NCBI GenBank assembly: GCA_037953745.1
Contig: JBAKBP010004324.1
Coordinates: forward strand, 62,001 to 126,000
DNA: 64,000 nt
From: Lithodes maja
Lineage: Eukaryota > Arthropoda > Malacostraca > Decapoda > Lithodidae
Reading direction: 5' to 3'
Position numbers and translations under genes: made by a program. Position 1 is the stretch's first letter. Each line of letters begins with the position of its first letter. The notes beneath the pieces are model-generated. The model was not told where the DNA came from, made no database searches, and saw only the letters and a list, made by a program, of their open reading frames with translations. Positions 50,338 to 61,946 of this stretch are shown here, in pieces.

Positions 50338-51114
50338 ATGCACAACCCTGTCCAACTGCTGAAATGTGACGGGAGCATTCTTCAAGCCGTAAGGCATTAC
50401 CTGGCACTGATACACTCCTCCACCCACCACTAAACTAGCGATTTTCTTGGCGCGTTCAGTTAGTGGGACTTGCCAATAGCCTTTAACTAAGTCCACCTTT
50501 GTGATGAACGTGGCTGCCCCAAGCTTGTCTACCGAGTCATCGACTCTCGGTAAAGGGTAGGTATATGTCTTGGAGAGTAAATTTACTATGCGAAAATCGA
50601 CACAGAAGCGGATCTTACCATCAGGCTTAGGCTGCAAAGTTACTGGGCTTGACCACTCACTTTAGCCTTTCTTGATGAGGCCCTTGTCAACCATATACCT
50701 CAGCTCAGCATCAAGAGCGAGCTGCTTCTGTGGATTAACTCTATAAGGTGGTAATTTTATAGGCTTATTGTCTCCCACATCGATGTCATGCACCGCCCAA
50801 GATGTCAAACCTGGTGCATCCTCGAGCATGTGTGGATAAACCCACAAGGTAGTAAACATCTCCTCAACCCTTTCCGGAGGTAAATGGGTCAATTTCTCCC
50901 GCAGGACCAGGTACCCGTTCTCGGCCCATGTCCCAGCCGGCACAGCCTCACCTGGGAAAAGCTCCCTCTCCTCCTCCTGCTCCTCCTTCATGCCTTCTAC
51001 AACCAGGACAGGGCAACGAAACACGGCATCCTGGTCCCTGGGACCGGAGAATTTGGGAGCTGAGGGAGGTTGAGAGGCACTGCAGGAGCCTTGCCTGGCG
51101 TTTCCACATTGCAT
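50338..51114 (-). pseudogene. RT N-terminal part and linker of second Gmr1-like element
   Basis: 50,637-50,338 encodes QPKPDGKIRFCVDFRIVNLL, YPLPRVDDSVDKLGAATFITKVDLVKGYWQVPLTERA and VMPYGLKNAPVTFQQL, then meets the LINE. 51,114-50,662 encodes the linker and the start of RT (HDIDVGDNKPIKLPPYRVNP, ELRYMVDKGLIKKG). The two frames are offset at about 50,660. Confidence 0.8.
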
Positions 51115-52543
51115 GAACCACTAGCCCCGGGACCCGGCATATACAACCACCATCCACCAGGCCCGGGCTCACCCTGCACCTCCGACTCCAACTCTCCTGT
51201 CAATAACATAGGCAAGAAATTGACCCTGTTAGGTAACATAGCCTGTGTGCCCGACGCACGATAGTACCTCTTCAACATGTTAATATGGCAGAGCTGATGG
51301 GTCTTACATCTATCTGGGGTACTTATGAGATAGTCAAGAGGCCCCACTCTCTTGCTAACTAGGTACGGACCACTGAACCTGGCAGCCAGAGGTTGCCCTT
51401 GAACAGGAAGAAACACTAATACTTTATCACCCACTGCAAACTCCCTGGGTTGTGCTTTGGAATCATACTGCAATTTCATTTTCCACTGAGCTACCTTAAG
51501 ATATTTCTTGGCAACTTTCAGGGCGGCATGTAATCGTTCTCTGGTGCGTGTCACATAGTCAGCGAACCCTCACGAGACTGGGGTTTTCCGCTCTCCCATG
51601 CTTTTCTGACAACCGTCAGGGGGCCCCGCACCCTATGTCCGAATGCTAGTTCGTTTGGCGAGAACCCAAGAGACTCTGTAGGTACTTCTCGTAATGCAAA
51701 CATGACAAATGGAATTGCCACATCCCATTCCTTGGCATTCTCCAAACAAAACTTGCGAAGCATAGACTTAAGGGTCTGGTGGTGCCGTTCAAGCGCACCC
51801 TGTGTCTGCGGATGGTAAGCACTAGACACAATATGCTGAATGCCTAACTCTTGCAATGTTGTACCAAACAAATTTGAAGTGAAATTTACAACTCGATTGG
51901 ATTGTAGTTCTTGGGGCAACCCGAATCGAGTAAAGAATTCCAAAAGTTTCCTAAGTACAACCTAAGAGTGCAGACTAGATACTGGTATAGCCTCTGGATA
52001 GCGAGTGGTCACTTCCATAATCGTCAGTAAGTACTTATTTCCCGCACTGGTGGGAGGCAAAGGGCCAACCATGTCTATCATAACTCTGATGAAAGGCGGA
52101 TCCACAGCCGGAATAGGTAACAGAGGGGCCACAGGAATGCTCTGATTAGGCTTGCCCACTATCTGGCAGGTGTGACAGCTCTTACTAAATGCAGTAACAT
52201 CCTTGGTCATACTCGGCCACCAAAACTGATATTGCACCCTCTCCGTAGTCTTGCGAATCCCCAGGTGCCCAGCCAGGGGAACTTCATGAGCCAGCCTAGT
52301 CAGTGCCTCCCTTTATCTCTGGGGCACTACAAGCTGCTCTACAACCCCTACAGACTCCATACTAGAATCTGGCACCCACCGCCTGTACAACATCTGATGA
52401 GACATATAAAAACTAGCCCTCCTGCCAGCAACAAAAATTTTCTCCCCAACCTTAGAAAACAAGTGTGTCAGTGAAGCATCACTCTGCTGCGCCTCACCAA
52501 TCTCCCCCGGTGCCACGGTGGTAAGATTAGGTATAGCCTCCAA
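50997..52543 (-). pseudogene. Integrase of second Gmr1-like element
   Basis: Upstream of RT. The zinc-binding end is at 52,237-52,180 (SKSCHTCQIVGKPNQSIPVAPLLPIP). The core has the first Asp in MIDMVGPLPPTSAGN, a Q-S-N in place of the second Asp block (ELQSNRVVNF, where the intact element has QSDQGSN) and Glu in GALERHHQTLKSMLR. The C-terminal GPY module (FSGPYLVSKRVGPLDYLISTPDR) is at about 51,380-51,300. Frames change near 51,950 and 51,550, and the second Asp appears lost. Confidence 0.78.
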
Positions 52544-52651
52544 GTCGGTCTGATTCGATGATCTAGGATCAACCGGTCCTCCCGTAGGGACCCGATCGCT
52601 CCCTTCAGTATCACCTCTGGCACCGGGCGAAACGAGTGAGGAGCTTTCCGC

Positions 52652-53530
52652 TTAGCCTTCCTCCTCGTCCTGCACGCCCTCGGCACCCTGCAGATCAGTC
52701 GAATCTATGGGTGATACAGATTCATGACTGTACATCCCCTCGATCAGATTTATCTCCTCCCAAAACAATTCCTCCGGCTGTGCAACCTGGGCCATAGATC
52801 TTGTGACCGCACACACCGGAAACAAGTCGGGAGGCAGCTTCTTAGCCTTCTTGTTCCTCTCCTCCGGCTGTACCTGCTCCGACACCACTATCGGAGGTGG
52901 AAAGACTCTACTCCCTGCCATATCTGCTCCAAGCAGAAAATCAATCCCCTCCACAGGTAATGTGTCCACGACCGCTACCTTCGCCGTCGCCGTGACAACA
53001 GGACACCTAAGATGAACAGGAACGAGGCTATAGCAGGCCTCAGTGTTTACACCTCGACATAACACAAACTCGTCAGATTTTATCGGCTTCCCCGTCAAGT
53101 TCAAACACATGGACTGCTTAGCTCCCGAATCCCTAAGAACCTTGACTGGATACACCTTCCTACACAGCTCTACTTCACCCTCATGAACGAAAGCTCGGCA
53201 CCAAGCGAGCGAGGCTTCTGGATCTGCATTGGTACCTAGTTGAGACACTTTGTCGGGGGCAGGCTGTGCCACGGCCGTTGGCACCCCATGCTTCACCCTT
53301 CGGTCTGCCTCCAACCTCGGTAACAAAGATTCATCCTCCTACCTGGATACCAACAACAAACGACACAGGCTTAGCAAGCGCTGCAGAAGTCTTTGCCTTG
53401 GGACAGTTTGGTTTAATATGTCCGGTCTGTTTACACCCATAATACCTAACAACACTGTAATCAGGTCGGGATGAATTTTGTGATTTTTGTTTGTCTCCAC
53501 CGTTATTATTACGTGTGGGACCAGGGCCAC
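52652..53530 (-). pseudogene. Protease and nucleocapsid remnant of second Gmr1-like element
   Basis: A frame at 53,326-52,652 contains a protease-like VLRDSGAKQSMCLNLTGKPI (DSGA active-site block) and VEGIDFLLGADMAG, aligned with DTGASQTLLRN and VEGVDLLLGNDFA of the intact element. Just upstream (about 53,450-53,390) another frame has a CCHC-like GCKQTGHIKPNCPK. The rest of Gag is missing; the sequence ends at about 53,530, where BEL-associated DNA starts. Confidence 0.75.
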
Positions 53531-53534
53531 TATG

Positions 53535-54242
53535 GCGGATTTAAGGAAGATAAGTTTACTCTAGGCTACCTAAGACTGAAAAGGGCCGCTCATATAATGT
53601 AAATAAATAATAATGCCGGGAGTGTAACTCACGTATTAAATCACCATAAAATACAGCTAGGCAAGGTGGAAATGCTGATGGAGGTGCTGATAGATGGTAG
53701 GCAAATGGCTGTCATTCTAACACCATTGGATGTTTACATTAAGGTGACCGCATGGATGCACCTGAACTAATAAAGAATGAATGAGGTTAAAGAAAGTTAA
53801 ATCATGATAATAAGGCTTAGCTGTCAGTCAGTCTGTCTGTAGGATGTAGTTGAGTTTAAGTTTATGATGAGAGCTAGATGAAACCGGAACCAGGATCGCG
53901 GCGAACTAAAGAGTGGAGGTGTTGCTTGGATGAAGTATAAAAGTGCTCTGACGCGGTGCGCCACAATCCAAGACGTCATCGTCTTACGCTACGAATCTAG
54001 CGGCTACTGCTAAGTTAGTAGCGGATATCTAGCGGTAAATATCGCACCGCTTACATAATAGTACAACATGGTTTATATGATAAATCATAATTATATGCTT
54101 TCCTAAAGACCCTTAAATACTATACTTTCGTATAATAGGCCTTTTCTAACTTATTAAGCTTACATACTGTACAAACTGTATCTAGGGTATGATACATAGA
54201 AAATGTAGGTTATACCACTGACTATCGTGAATCCACGATACA
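53535..54242 (-). repeat. Probable 3' LTR region of BEL/Pao element
   Basis: A poly(C) run at about 54,244-54,262 is, on the minus strand, a G-rich polypurine tract, and the adjacent GTGTATCGTGG would start a 3' LTR. The left boundary is uncertain. No matching 5' LTR was found at 63.4-64.0 kb, so the designation is tentative. No gene is seen here. Confidence 0.35.
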
Positions 54243-54289
54243 CTCCCCCCCCCCCCCCCCCAACATAATACCTGAAACCCACCTTATAT

Positions 54290-55405
54290 CTAGAGTTGGC
54301 CAGAAGCAATCTTGTGTCGCCACATATCAACGGCGCCACGAGCTGCGCGTCTGGGTCTAGTCCCGATCCGAGGCGGATCCCCATCGGGTTGTGGTGGATC
54401 GGCTAAGGCAGCCTTCTCGGATCCAGCATCATCAGGTGGAGCTTCTTCTTGTGTAGAAGAGCCAAGCTCCATAGCGTACAATCGTGCGACCGGACGAACA
54501 GTACTCCCAGTATCTGTCTTGAGCAGCGCTACTCGCCCTACCGAGCCTTCGCCCTCGTACACCTTCACTACGCGGCCCAACCTCTAGTACAATCTAGGAC
54601 TATCATCATGGATGAATACTATCTCGCCTACAGAGGGTGCTGATGGTTGACCAGCAGTCTTAGTTGCCCTCTCACGTAGTGCCAATAAGTAGTCATTCAT
54701 CCATCTCTTTTTAAAATCACCTATAACCCTAGAAATATACTGGTAACGTCATGACACCGCAGCCTCGGTGAACATCGAAGGGTCCTCTAACTCTGCCTGT
54801 GACTGCAGATCAGTAGGAAAGGCAGTCATTGGCTTGCCGTAGAGAAAATGCGCTGGTGTTAGTGGTTCATGCAGGTCGGTATATACGTAAGTGAGAGGAC
54901 GATCGTTAACAACCGTCTCAACTTCAGTGAGCACAGTTACTAGTTCGCTCCTTTTTAACAAGGCGCATCCTGCAACCGCCCGTAAGCCGGACTTCACGAT
55001 GCCCACACACCGCTCCCACATTCTACTAAACCACGGTGCTTTGACTGGTATAAACTTCCACTCGCACCTTCGCTCTCCCAAGTAAGCAACAACCGTTGGA
55101 TCGTCGCTCACATCTATCAAGTACCTGAAAGCTTGAAGAAAAGTGGGAGCATTATCGCTAAGAATCAAATGAGGGAAGGAACGACGTGCACAAAATCTCC
55201 TGAATGCCAGCATAAACTCTTCACAAGACATATTGTCACAGAGTTCTAAATGTATTGCACGTGAAGTGGCACAAGTAAATAGCAACACATAAACTTTGTC
55301 CAGTTCCCTAGTTCTCAGTGCGCCGGTATAGTCTAGACCTGTAACTTTGAAGGGTTCTAGATGATTAACGCGACACTCTGGCAAGGGTGGAGCAGGTCCA
55401 GTCAT
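54290..55405 (-). pseudogene. BEL/Pao integrase core and C-terminal module
   Basis: A frame at 55,405-54,749 has the DDE triad: VTGLDYTGAL (first Asp), LILSDNAPTF (second Asp) and WERCVGIVKSGLRAV (Glu), with NDRPLTYV after. A second frame at 54,580-54,290 has GRVVKVYEGEGSVGRVALLKT and VRPVARLYAMEL, typical of the C-terminal module of BEL integrases. The interval 54,600-54,748 links them out of frame. Confidence 0.85.
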
Positions 55406-55411
55406 AAATGG

Positions 55412-58068
55412 TCATCCTTTTAGTCTACGGCACACCACACACCTTTTGACTACTCGTCGAACTACCTGCCGAACTCTGGGTATCCACCAGTTGAGACGCA
55501 ATTTAGAAATAACGTGGTGGACCCCGTAGTGCATTGCTTCCTTGTGTGTGCGTTGTACCAGTAGATCGGTGACATGGTGTGTTGCAGGCATCAGGATAGG
55601 ATTGTTGGCACAGTCGTCTACACCTGACCACTTTAGACGTCCCTTACATCTAATTAAGTCATTCTTCAGGTGTAGCCTTAGTTGATGCACAATGTTAGGC
55701 ATTTTATTCTTACCAGAACTTCTTATGGATTCTAATTCCTGACTGAAGGATTCCCTTTGAACCCATCTAATTACTGTTACCTCAGCTGCTTTTATTTCTA
55801 CTGCATTTAAGCTTTGACCCAGATTGCAGCGTCGTCCTAGTAGCCTGGCCTTTATGTTGGTGATATAACGCAACACCCAAGCTATGACTCTGACTAATTT
55901 ATTGTACCCACCGATCCTTACCCACACTAACATAGGATTCGGTGTTGATGTCGGTTGAATGACAGCTGTCACCGTTTCTAATGGCAAAGCTAACTCAACC
56001 TCGGCATTCCATACAGCCCAATCCCCTTCGTGGAGCAGACATTTTGGGCCTTGCCACCACAGGTCGGACTTAATCAGTTTGGACGCCGTTACTCCCCTAC
56101 TTATTAGGTCACTGGGGTTTTCTTTGGTTGGTACATAATGATAGAAGGCGTTTGGTAGTAGGGATCGTATTTCATCCACCCTATTGCGCACATAGACGGG
56201 CAATGTCCTTTGACTATGCACCCAGCTTAGTGCAATTTGGCTATCGCACCATACGTGTACCGCCCTTAGTTGCAGTTCCTTATCGTATGAAATGCGTACA
56301 TGATTAACCAAACGTCCCAATAGCAGCATGGCAGTTAGTTCCAATTTGGGAATCGTGACCCCCTTTACCGGTGCAACCTTAGCCCGGGCGGTGAGTAAAT
56401 TAATCCCAAACGAGGTAACACAATAAATAGCTACTCCATACGCTGTAGCACTCGCATCACAGAATGCATGCAAAGACATGGGTCCAAATGCGGCCACTTG
56501 GCGCGGTAACTCTAATGTACATAGGGTGTTATAATCTTCTAGTAAGGACCTACCCTGTTCACTAAGATCATCGGGTAAATTTTCGTCCCACCCTATATTG
56601 CGTCTCCATATTTCTTGTATTAGAATCCTAGCTCTGATGGTAACAGGTAATGCTAAACCTAATGGATCAAAACATTGCGCGACCTTACTCAACAGACTAC
56701 GTTTTGTGTGCGGCCCTGCCTGTTCAGTATAATCTTTGTTCCGGTACATCAGTATGTCTTTCCCTGGTTGCCATATCATCCCCAAGATTCTGGCATATTC
56801 TTGGTTATCAGAAGCTACCCCATCTATCATGAGACCATCCCGAAGCAACACAGAATTCGAAACCCACTCGCGGAGAAACAGATGAGCCTCAGTGAATAAC
56901 CTACTAGCCTGCCTATAGCTTGCAACTAGTTCCTTTTCACTATCACTAGACCCCTGTAAATTATCTATATATAATCCGCGAGCGAGTTCAGTCGTGTCTT
57001 CTTCAGAATCCTCCAGATGTTTCTTAATGGTCACGTTTAATAGAAACTGTGAACTAGTTGCCCCAAACAAGACTACCCTAAACCGATAAGTTAGTATGGG
57101 ACTCTCGGGGTCGTCAATGTTCTTGAACCAGAGGAACTGGGTGACATCTCTATCTCCCTTCTGTGTCTCACCATCAAGAAGGCCTTTTCAATATCACTGG
57201 TGAATGCGTATCGGCCCAGTCTAAATCGCAGCAATTGCTGAGATAGATCAGACACCATTGAAGGGCCGGTCAACAAACAGTCATTTAGACTGGGACTATG
57301 GCCTAGGTGGGCTGAGCAGTCATATACCACACGGAGACGGATGGGAGTGGTAACACTATCCTTCTTTACCCCATGATGTGCGAGGTAATGGACCTTCCCG
57401 GCACTCCCTGGTTCATCCACATCGACGGCCTCGATAAACCCTCGGTCGAGATAATATTTAAAAACCTCGTCATAAGCCTTGTAGGTGCTAGGTTCTTGGG
57501 TTAGTTTACGCTGCAAGGCGCATAACCTACCCAACGCTAAACCATAATTAGTGGGTAAACTGATATTTTCATGTTTCCAGGGTAGACAAACTTCGTATTG
57601 CTTTTCCGTGGTCAAGTAACGCACAGATTCCGATAACTTCTCGATCGCGAAATTTGATTCCCGGTTGTTCTCCACAGGTTGAATTCCTATGTGGTCTAGT
57701 TTCCACAGTCTTTCTAGATTGAACTCGGCAGCTAACTTTGGGTCCTCAAGGTGAATATCATCTTCAGTGAACTCTTCTGCCGCGGTCGTGCTCATCCTCA
57801 ACACGGATACCGTGTCAACCAGAACATTTGACTGGGTAGTTTGGACTGTACCGCTCATGCAGTAGCCAAACTTAGTGGGGATCAAGATCACTCCCCTCTC
57901 TCTTTTAAAACCCGGGTGTACTACATCATAATAATAATCTGCTCCTAACAGTATGTGCACCTCCTTCAAGTCACCTATGGGGTCAGACAGGTAAATACCT
58001 TTCCTACGAAGTGCATGCTCTACTTTGTTAATTCCTACAGATTGATAGTCTGGGAGTTCATCTACCAC
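55412..58068 (-). pseudogene. BEL/Pao RT, RNase H and integrase zinc domain
   Basis: A frame at 58,068-57,091 runs from the protease-RT linker (LLGADYYYDVV, GYCMSGTV) into RT (YLAHHGVKKDSVTTPIRLRVVYDCSA, LNDCLLTGPSM, FTSDIEKAFLMV). A frame at 57,070-55,412 continues RT (MFGATSSQFLLNVTI, YIDNLQGSSDSEKE, where the catalytic YxDD reads YIDN as usual for BEL). Next comes RNase H-like LHAFCDASATAYGVAIYC, then the integrase HHCC block (HYGVHHVISKLRL...CVVCRRLKG). One frame change near 57,080. Confidence 0.88.
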
Positions 58069-58183
58069 TATACACTGGAAGAAGTGTTTCTTCTTACAGT
58101 AGATGTTTTTTTTTTTTTTTTTTTTTTAAGAGACAATGAACGGAGGAAGGAAAAACACAGATAAAACAAAAAGGTCCATGTGC

Positions 58184-59770
58184 CTAAAGGCATCCTCCAT
58201 TCATAAAATGTTTGTAACAACTGGATTTAAACATTTGTAGATTGTAAGTTTGTGGAAAGCAATTCGAGGGAAGTGAATTCGAAAGAGTAGTAGCTCTGGG
58301 GATAAATGAATTCTGATAAGCAGAAGTTCTGCATTGTGGAGGAGAAAGTGTAAATTCATGGACGCTCTCAGCTGCCCTAGTTCTACGGGGAAAGATGTGG
58401 AGAGGCGGCACAATTGAAGCAAGTTCCTCGGAACAATTGCTGTGAAAATATCTGTAGAATAATGCAAGGGATGCAACGTTTCTTCGTATGGATAATGTAG
58501 GAAGGTCCTGTGTGATTGCAGGGTTATTGATTAATCTAATAGCTTTATTTTGAATTTTGTCCAACTGCCTCAATGCAACCACTCTACTTCCACCCCACAG
58601 AGGTGAACAGTAATCCATCTGAGAACGCACATGACTTTTATATATCACGGCCAACTGCTCGTCAGTGAAGAATTCTCGAACTCTGTACGGGAGTCCCAGT
58701 TTTTTAGAGGCATTCTTAGCAATGCTTCTAACATAATGTGTCCAGCTCAAGTTAGTAGGTAATGTTACACCGAGAATGTCAATACTAGGGGAAGTGGGAA
58801 TATTTACATCATTACAAAATATATGGGAGTCTGTGAGATTCTGTCGGTTAGAAAATTGAATGTACTTGGTTTTCTGTGCATTAAAGGAAACTAGATTCTT
58901 TTGTCCCCATCCATTAATTCTAGAAAGGTCCTGGTTCAGAGAAATTGCAGTGTTTATTTTTGAATTCATAAGATTGGGTTGGGTGACAGAATTGGTAAAT
59001 GTGAAGGAACTGTGGAGTGTTGAGTCATCAGCATAGGAATGTATTGGATTATGAGTGGTAGATATGAGATCATTGATATGAATGAGGAACAGAATTGGGG
59101 CCAAAACTGATCCCTGGGGAACACCAGCATTTATTGAGTGAAATTGAGAATAAAGGCCATCTACCATTACACGTATTTTTCTGTTATGAAGATAAGAAGA
59201 AATTAGTGGAACTAATGATGCAAGGCCGTAGTGTGACATCTTCGACAATAAGGATTGATGCCAGACTCTATCAAATGCCTTTGATATATCCAGTGCTATT
59301 GTATGTGTTTCACCATATTGGTCTGTAGCTTTGTAGATATGATGCGTAAGAAGGCAAAGCATGTCTGCAGTTGATCGACATCGTCTAAAACCATATTGCC
59401 TATCACTGATTAATTTATTATTCTCAAGATGCTTAATTATTTGATTATTTAATATAATTTCAAAGACTTTACCAAGAGTGGAAGTTATAGCTATTGGTCT
59501 GTAGTTTGATGGATCTGAAGAGGCACCTTTTTTAGGAACTGGATGGATGTTTGCTTCTTTCCAGGGTACTGGGAAGCATGAGGTATGAGTACACAGACGG
59601 AAAAATTTTGCCAATACAGGAGCGAGCACCAAGGAGCAATTCTTAAGTACTATTGGAGGAATTTCATCTGGACCAGGAGCCTTATCTACCGAGAGATTCT
59701 GCAAAATAGTTTTGACATGTCTGGTGTGGATCTTAAGTGAGGGAATTTCAGGCGAATTAAAATTAAGTAC
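58184..59770 (-). CDS. LINE reverse transcriptase (family 2)
   Basis: A long uninterrupted RT frame ends at 58,184 and is open upstream beyond 59,704. Blocks: VDKAPGPDEIPPIVLKN, FPVPWKEANIHPVPKKG, NYRPIAITSTLGKVFE, QYGFRRCRSTADML, ALDISKAFDRVWHQSLLSKM, NAGVPQGSVLAPILFLIHINDL, YADDSTLHSS, ILGVTLPTNLSW, MDYCSPLWGGSR and LSNSLPSNCFPQTYNLQMFK. This is a complete RT of the Jockey/CR1 assemblage with a 3' poly(A). It is related to, but distinct from, the fragments at 37.5 and 43.7-45.2 kb. Confidence 0.85.
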   Translation of the reverse strand, partial: VLNFNSPEIPSLKIHTRHVKTILQNLSVDKAPGPDEIPPIVLKNCSLVLAPVLAKFFRLCTHTSCFPVPWKEANIHPVPKKGASSDPSNYRPIAITSTLGKVFEIILNNQIIKHLENNKLISDRQYGFRRCRSTADMLCLLTHHIYKATDQYGETHTIALDISKAFDRVWHQSLLSKMSHYGLASLVPLISSYLHNRKIRVMVDGLYSQFHSINAGVPQGSVLAPILFLIHINDLISTTHNPIHSYADDSTLHSSFTFTNSVTQPNLMNSKINTAISLNQDLSRINGWGQKNLVSFNAQKTKYIQFSNRQNLTDSHIFCNDVNIPTSPSIDILGVTLPTNLSWTHYVRSIAKNASKKLGLPYRVREFFTDEQLAVIYKSHVRSQMDYCSPLWGGSRVVALRQLDKIQNKAIRLINNPAITQDLPTLSIRRNVASLALFYRYFHSNCSEELASIVPPLHIFPRRTRAAESVHEFTLSPPQCRTSAYQNSFIPRATTLSNSLPSNCFPQTYNLQMFKSSCYKHFMNGGCL

Positions 59771-60057
59771 AGGGACATCTTGATTTATTTCATCTAAGGT
59801 TGAGTTGGTGGAGAAAATATCCGCAAGAAGGTTAGCTTTACCTCGTGGGTCACTTACAAGATTGCCAGTCGGAGATTTTAATGGTGGAATGGATGAAGCA
59901 GTAGTGAAGTTGGATTTAAATGAGTTAAGAGTAGACCAAAATATTTTGTTATCATTTGGATTATTTAGAAGTTTATTTGCCTGCTTGTGGAGAAAGTTTG
60001 ATTTAGTTAGGTTTAATACAGTTTTGGCATGATTTCTGATGTTTCTAAAGTAATTAA

Positions 60058-60495
60058 CCCGTCCAGCCCCGGCTAGTTTTGTAATGTTTGTTCACCAGAA
60101 CCCGGCCGGTTTTCAAAAAATGGTTTTATTCCAGAAACAATAGCGAATGGGTTAGGAATGAAGGAAAAACAACGAAAAACCGCTCAAAAAGCTTAAAGAA
60201 TGGTCCTACAGAGCCCCCGAAAACGTATTTTACAAGAGTAAAAAATTGAAGGCAATTACCCCCAAAAAACATGTTATTGCGCGCTCATGCGCGCGCACAT
60301 GGACTTTGAGAGTTTTCAACCATCGGCACGGTTGCGTGGGATACGTACACAGTTCCCATACAAATCTGAGCCCTCTTGAGTGGCTACACCTGAGGTTACG
60401 GTCGGCGCAATTAGGGTGACGCGCCAGGTGCGTCTCTGGGGCTGTGCGTTACATACATCGCCGACGCGCCAGGCGCGTCGCTGGGGCTGTACGGG
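60058..60495. mobile_element. piggyBac-like MITE inside the LINE
   Basis: 438 bp flanked on both sides by TTAA (60,054-60,057 and 60,496-60,499). It has terminal inverted repeats CCCGTCCAGCCCC... and ...GGGGCTGTACGGG. TTAA duplication plus CCC-type ends is the signature of piggyBac elements. The right end carries two further copies of GACGCGCCAGGYGCGTC-like sequence next to CTGGGGCTG. No transposase ORF, so it is non-autonomous. Confidence 0.85.
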
Positions 60496-60755
60496 TTAAA
60501 GGCTTCATGTGTTTTTGATCTTGTGTATGCATTGTAGGCTATTGCTTTTTGTTCAGTTACTCTAGCACAATTATGGTCAAACCATTTAGGTGAATTAGAT
60601 CTTTTACTGTACTTTTGATGAGGAATAAAAGTTTCCATTCCAATTTTTACAAAATCTTGTATGTGGCTCAAGGTGGAGTGTGCATCATTAGAAAAGAAAG
60701 AGGTCCAGGGAATATCAATAAAGAAACCTTGAAGACCCTCCCAGTCTGCCCTATC

Positions 60756-61622
60756 CTAATGCCATTTAGTCACCAAAACAGGTTCAGAGTGGGAAGGTGT
60801 GGTAGGTGATAGACAGGTGGCCTGTATCAGACAGTGATCAGAAGATCCAAGCGGGGACCTCACTGTAACATCATAATTTTCTGAATTGGTTGTTAAAAAT
60901 AAGTCCAGTAGGTGGGAATTATGATTAGGATTATCTGGTACACGGGTGGGTTGGTTGACTAGTTGAGTGAGATTAAATGAGTCTGCAAATAGCTCACATT
61001 CAAAACCAGCATCATCAGTCCTGGCTGAATAAGTGAGCCATTCAACATTATGGACATTAAAATCACCCAACACAGTGATTTCAGAAGAAGCATTTAAGTT
61101 GAGGACACTGAGTTGTGAGGACAGAGAATCAAAAAGACTTTGCTCTGGAGGAGTATTTGGGGAACGGTAGATGCAACATAGGTATTTAAATTTACCAGCA
61201 GAAATTAATTTGTATATAGAATAATCAAAATAGGGACAATTGAAACTAGTAACCTCCTCCAGGGCAATTTCAGATTTTGCGAAGCAACATACACCTCCTT
61301 TAGGTCTGAAATTTTGGAGCAGTTGATAACCTGGAAAATTAAATCTAGACGTGTCAGATGTGGATGTTACTTGAGTCTCTGTCAAAAAAAGGAGAGTAGG
61401 GGATTCTGCTTGAAGAAATTGGTGTACAGAATTGATGTTAGAGTGAAGTCCCCTTATATTGCTAAAGAAAAAGCTGCACCGACGAGCAGCTTTGGGACGT
61501 TGCAATGCTCTTGACACAGTCGCATGATGACGACCGGGAGGGCCCTGTGTCAATGACCCAACCCTGCCGGGGGTGGATATCCGAGGGACCACCAGGTTTG
61601 CTCTTAACAATTGTACTGCCAT
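60756..61622 (-). CDS. LINE AP endonuclease domain (family 2)
   Basis: A 288-codon frame with the endonuclease blocks FFSNIRGLHSNI, LLFLTETQV, GGVCCFAKSEI, LCCIYRSPN, ITVLGDFNVHNVEW and LGSSDHCLI. This is the nicking enzyme that primes target-primed reverse transcription. It belongs to the same element as the RT at 58,184-59,770; coding sequence between them (KRSNSPKWFDHNC at about 60,580) is split by the MITE. Confidence 0.85.
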   Translation of the reverse strand: MAVQLLRANLVVPRISTPGRVGSLTQGPPGRHHATVSRALQRPKAARRCSFFFSNIRGLHSNINSVHQFLQAESPTLLFLTETQVTSTSDTSRFNFPGYQLLQNFRPKGGVCCFAKSEIALEEVTSFNCPYFDYSIYKLISAGKFKYLCCIYRSPNTPPEQSLFDSLSSQLSVLNLNASSEITVLGDFNVHNVEWLTYSARTDDAGFECELFADSFNLTQLVNQPTRVPDNPNHNSHLLDLFLTTNSENYDVTVRSPLGSSDHCLIQATCLSPTTPSHSEPVLVTKWH

Positions 61623-61946
61623 GTTTATTGGGTGAGGTGTATGGTGTTACATGTATGATATGTAGTGGGAAGAGTAGTGTTTTATGGATAGAGGATAGCA
61701 ATGTAGGGCAAGTCGTGAAGTTGGATGTGTATGTTATATAAAGAGGGTTTTCCTGATACCCCTGATGTGTGAGGCAGAAAGATATGTATCCAGCTACCAA
61801 GGCCTGGGAGAGAAAATGGAATTCAGGCTATTCCCTGAGTCTCCCGAAACCTTGGCGGTAGTACTTCCCTGGGCGGGGCTGCCTACCCCTACTACCTACA
61901 TGTAAGATGTAAGCAACTTCAAAAACTTCGTAGTCTCTACTGTCGG

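Larger units (their letters stand above)
45448..53530 (-). mobile_element. Second Gmr1-like Gypsy element, decayed and split by a LINE
   Basis: On the minus strand from right to left: zinc knuckle remnant (53.4 kb), protease (53.1 kb), integrase (52.5-51.0 kb), start of RT (50.6-50.34 kb), LINE insertion (46.52-50.33 kb), remaining RT and RNase H (46.5-45.78 kb), LTR-like end (45,448-about 45,780, starting TGTTACG as in the intact element). The integrase-before-RT order again identifies the Gmr1 type. The gag N terminus and 5' LTR are missing. Confidence 0.8.
58108..61915 (-). mobile_element. Jockey-like LINE, family 2, inserted in BEL protease
   Basis: A poly(T) run at 58,109-58,129 is the poly(A) tail of this minus-strand element. 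The endonuclease (61,622-60,756) and RT (59,704-58,184) belong together; the sequence between is open LINE DNA plus a MITE (60,058-60,495). The right boundary is near 61,915, where BEL protease sequence resumes. A clear target duplication was not resolved. Confidence 0.8.

Noticed and set aside
60058..60495. Coding sequence in the CG-rich part of the MITE
   Set aside because: Open frames there are short and follow the inverted-repeat sequence.
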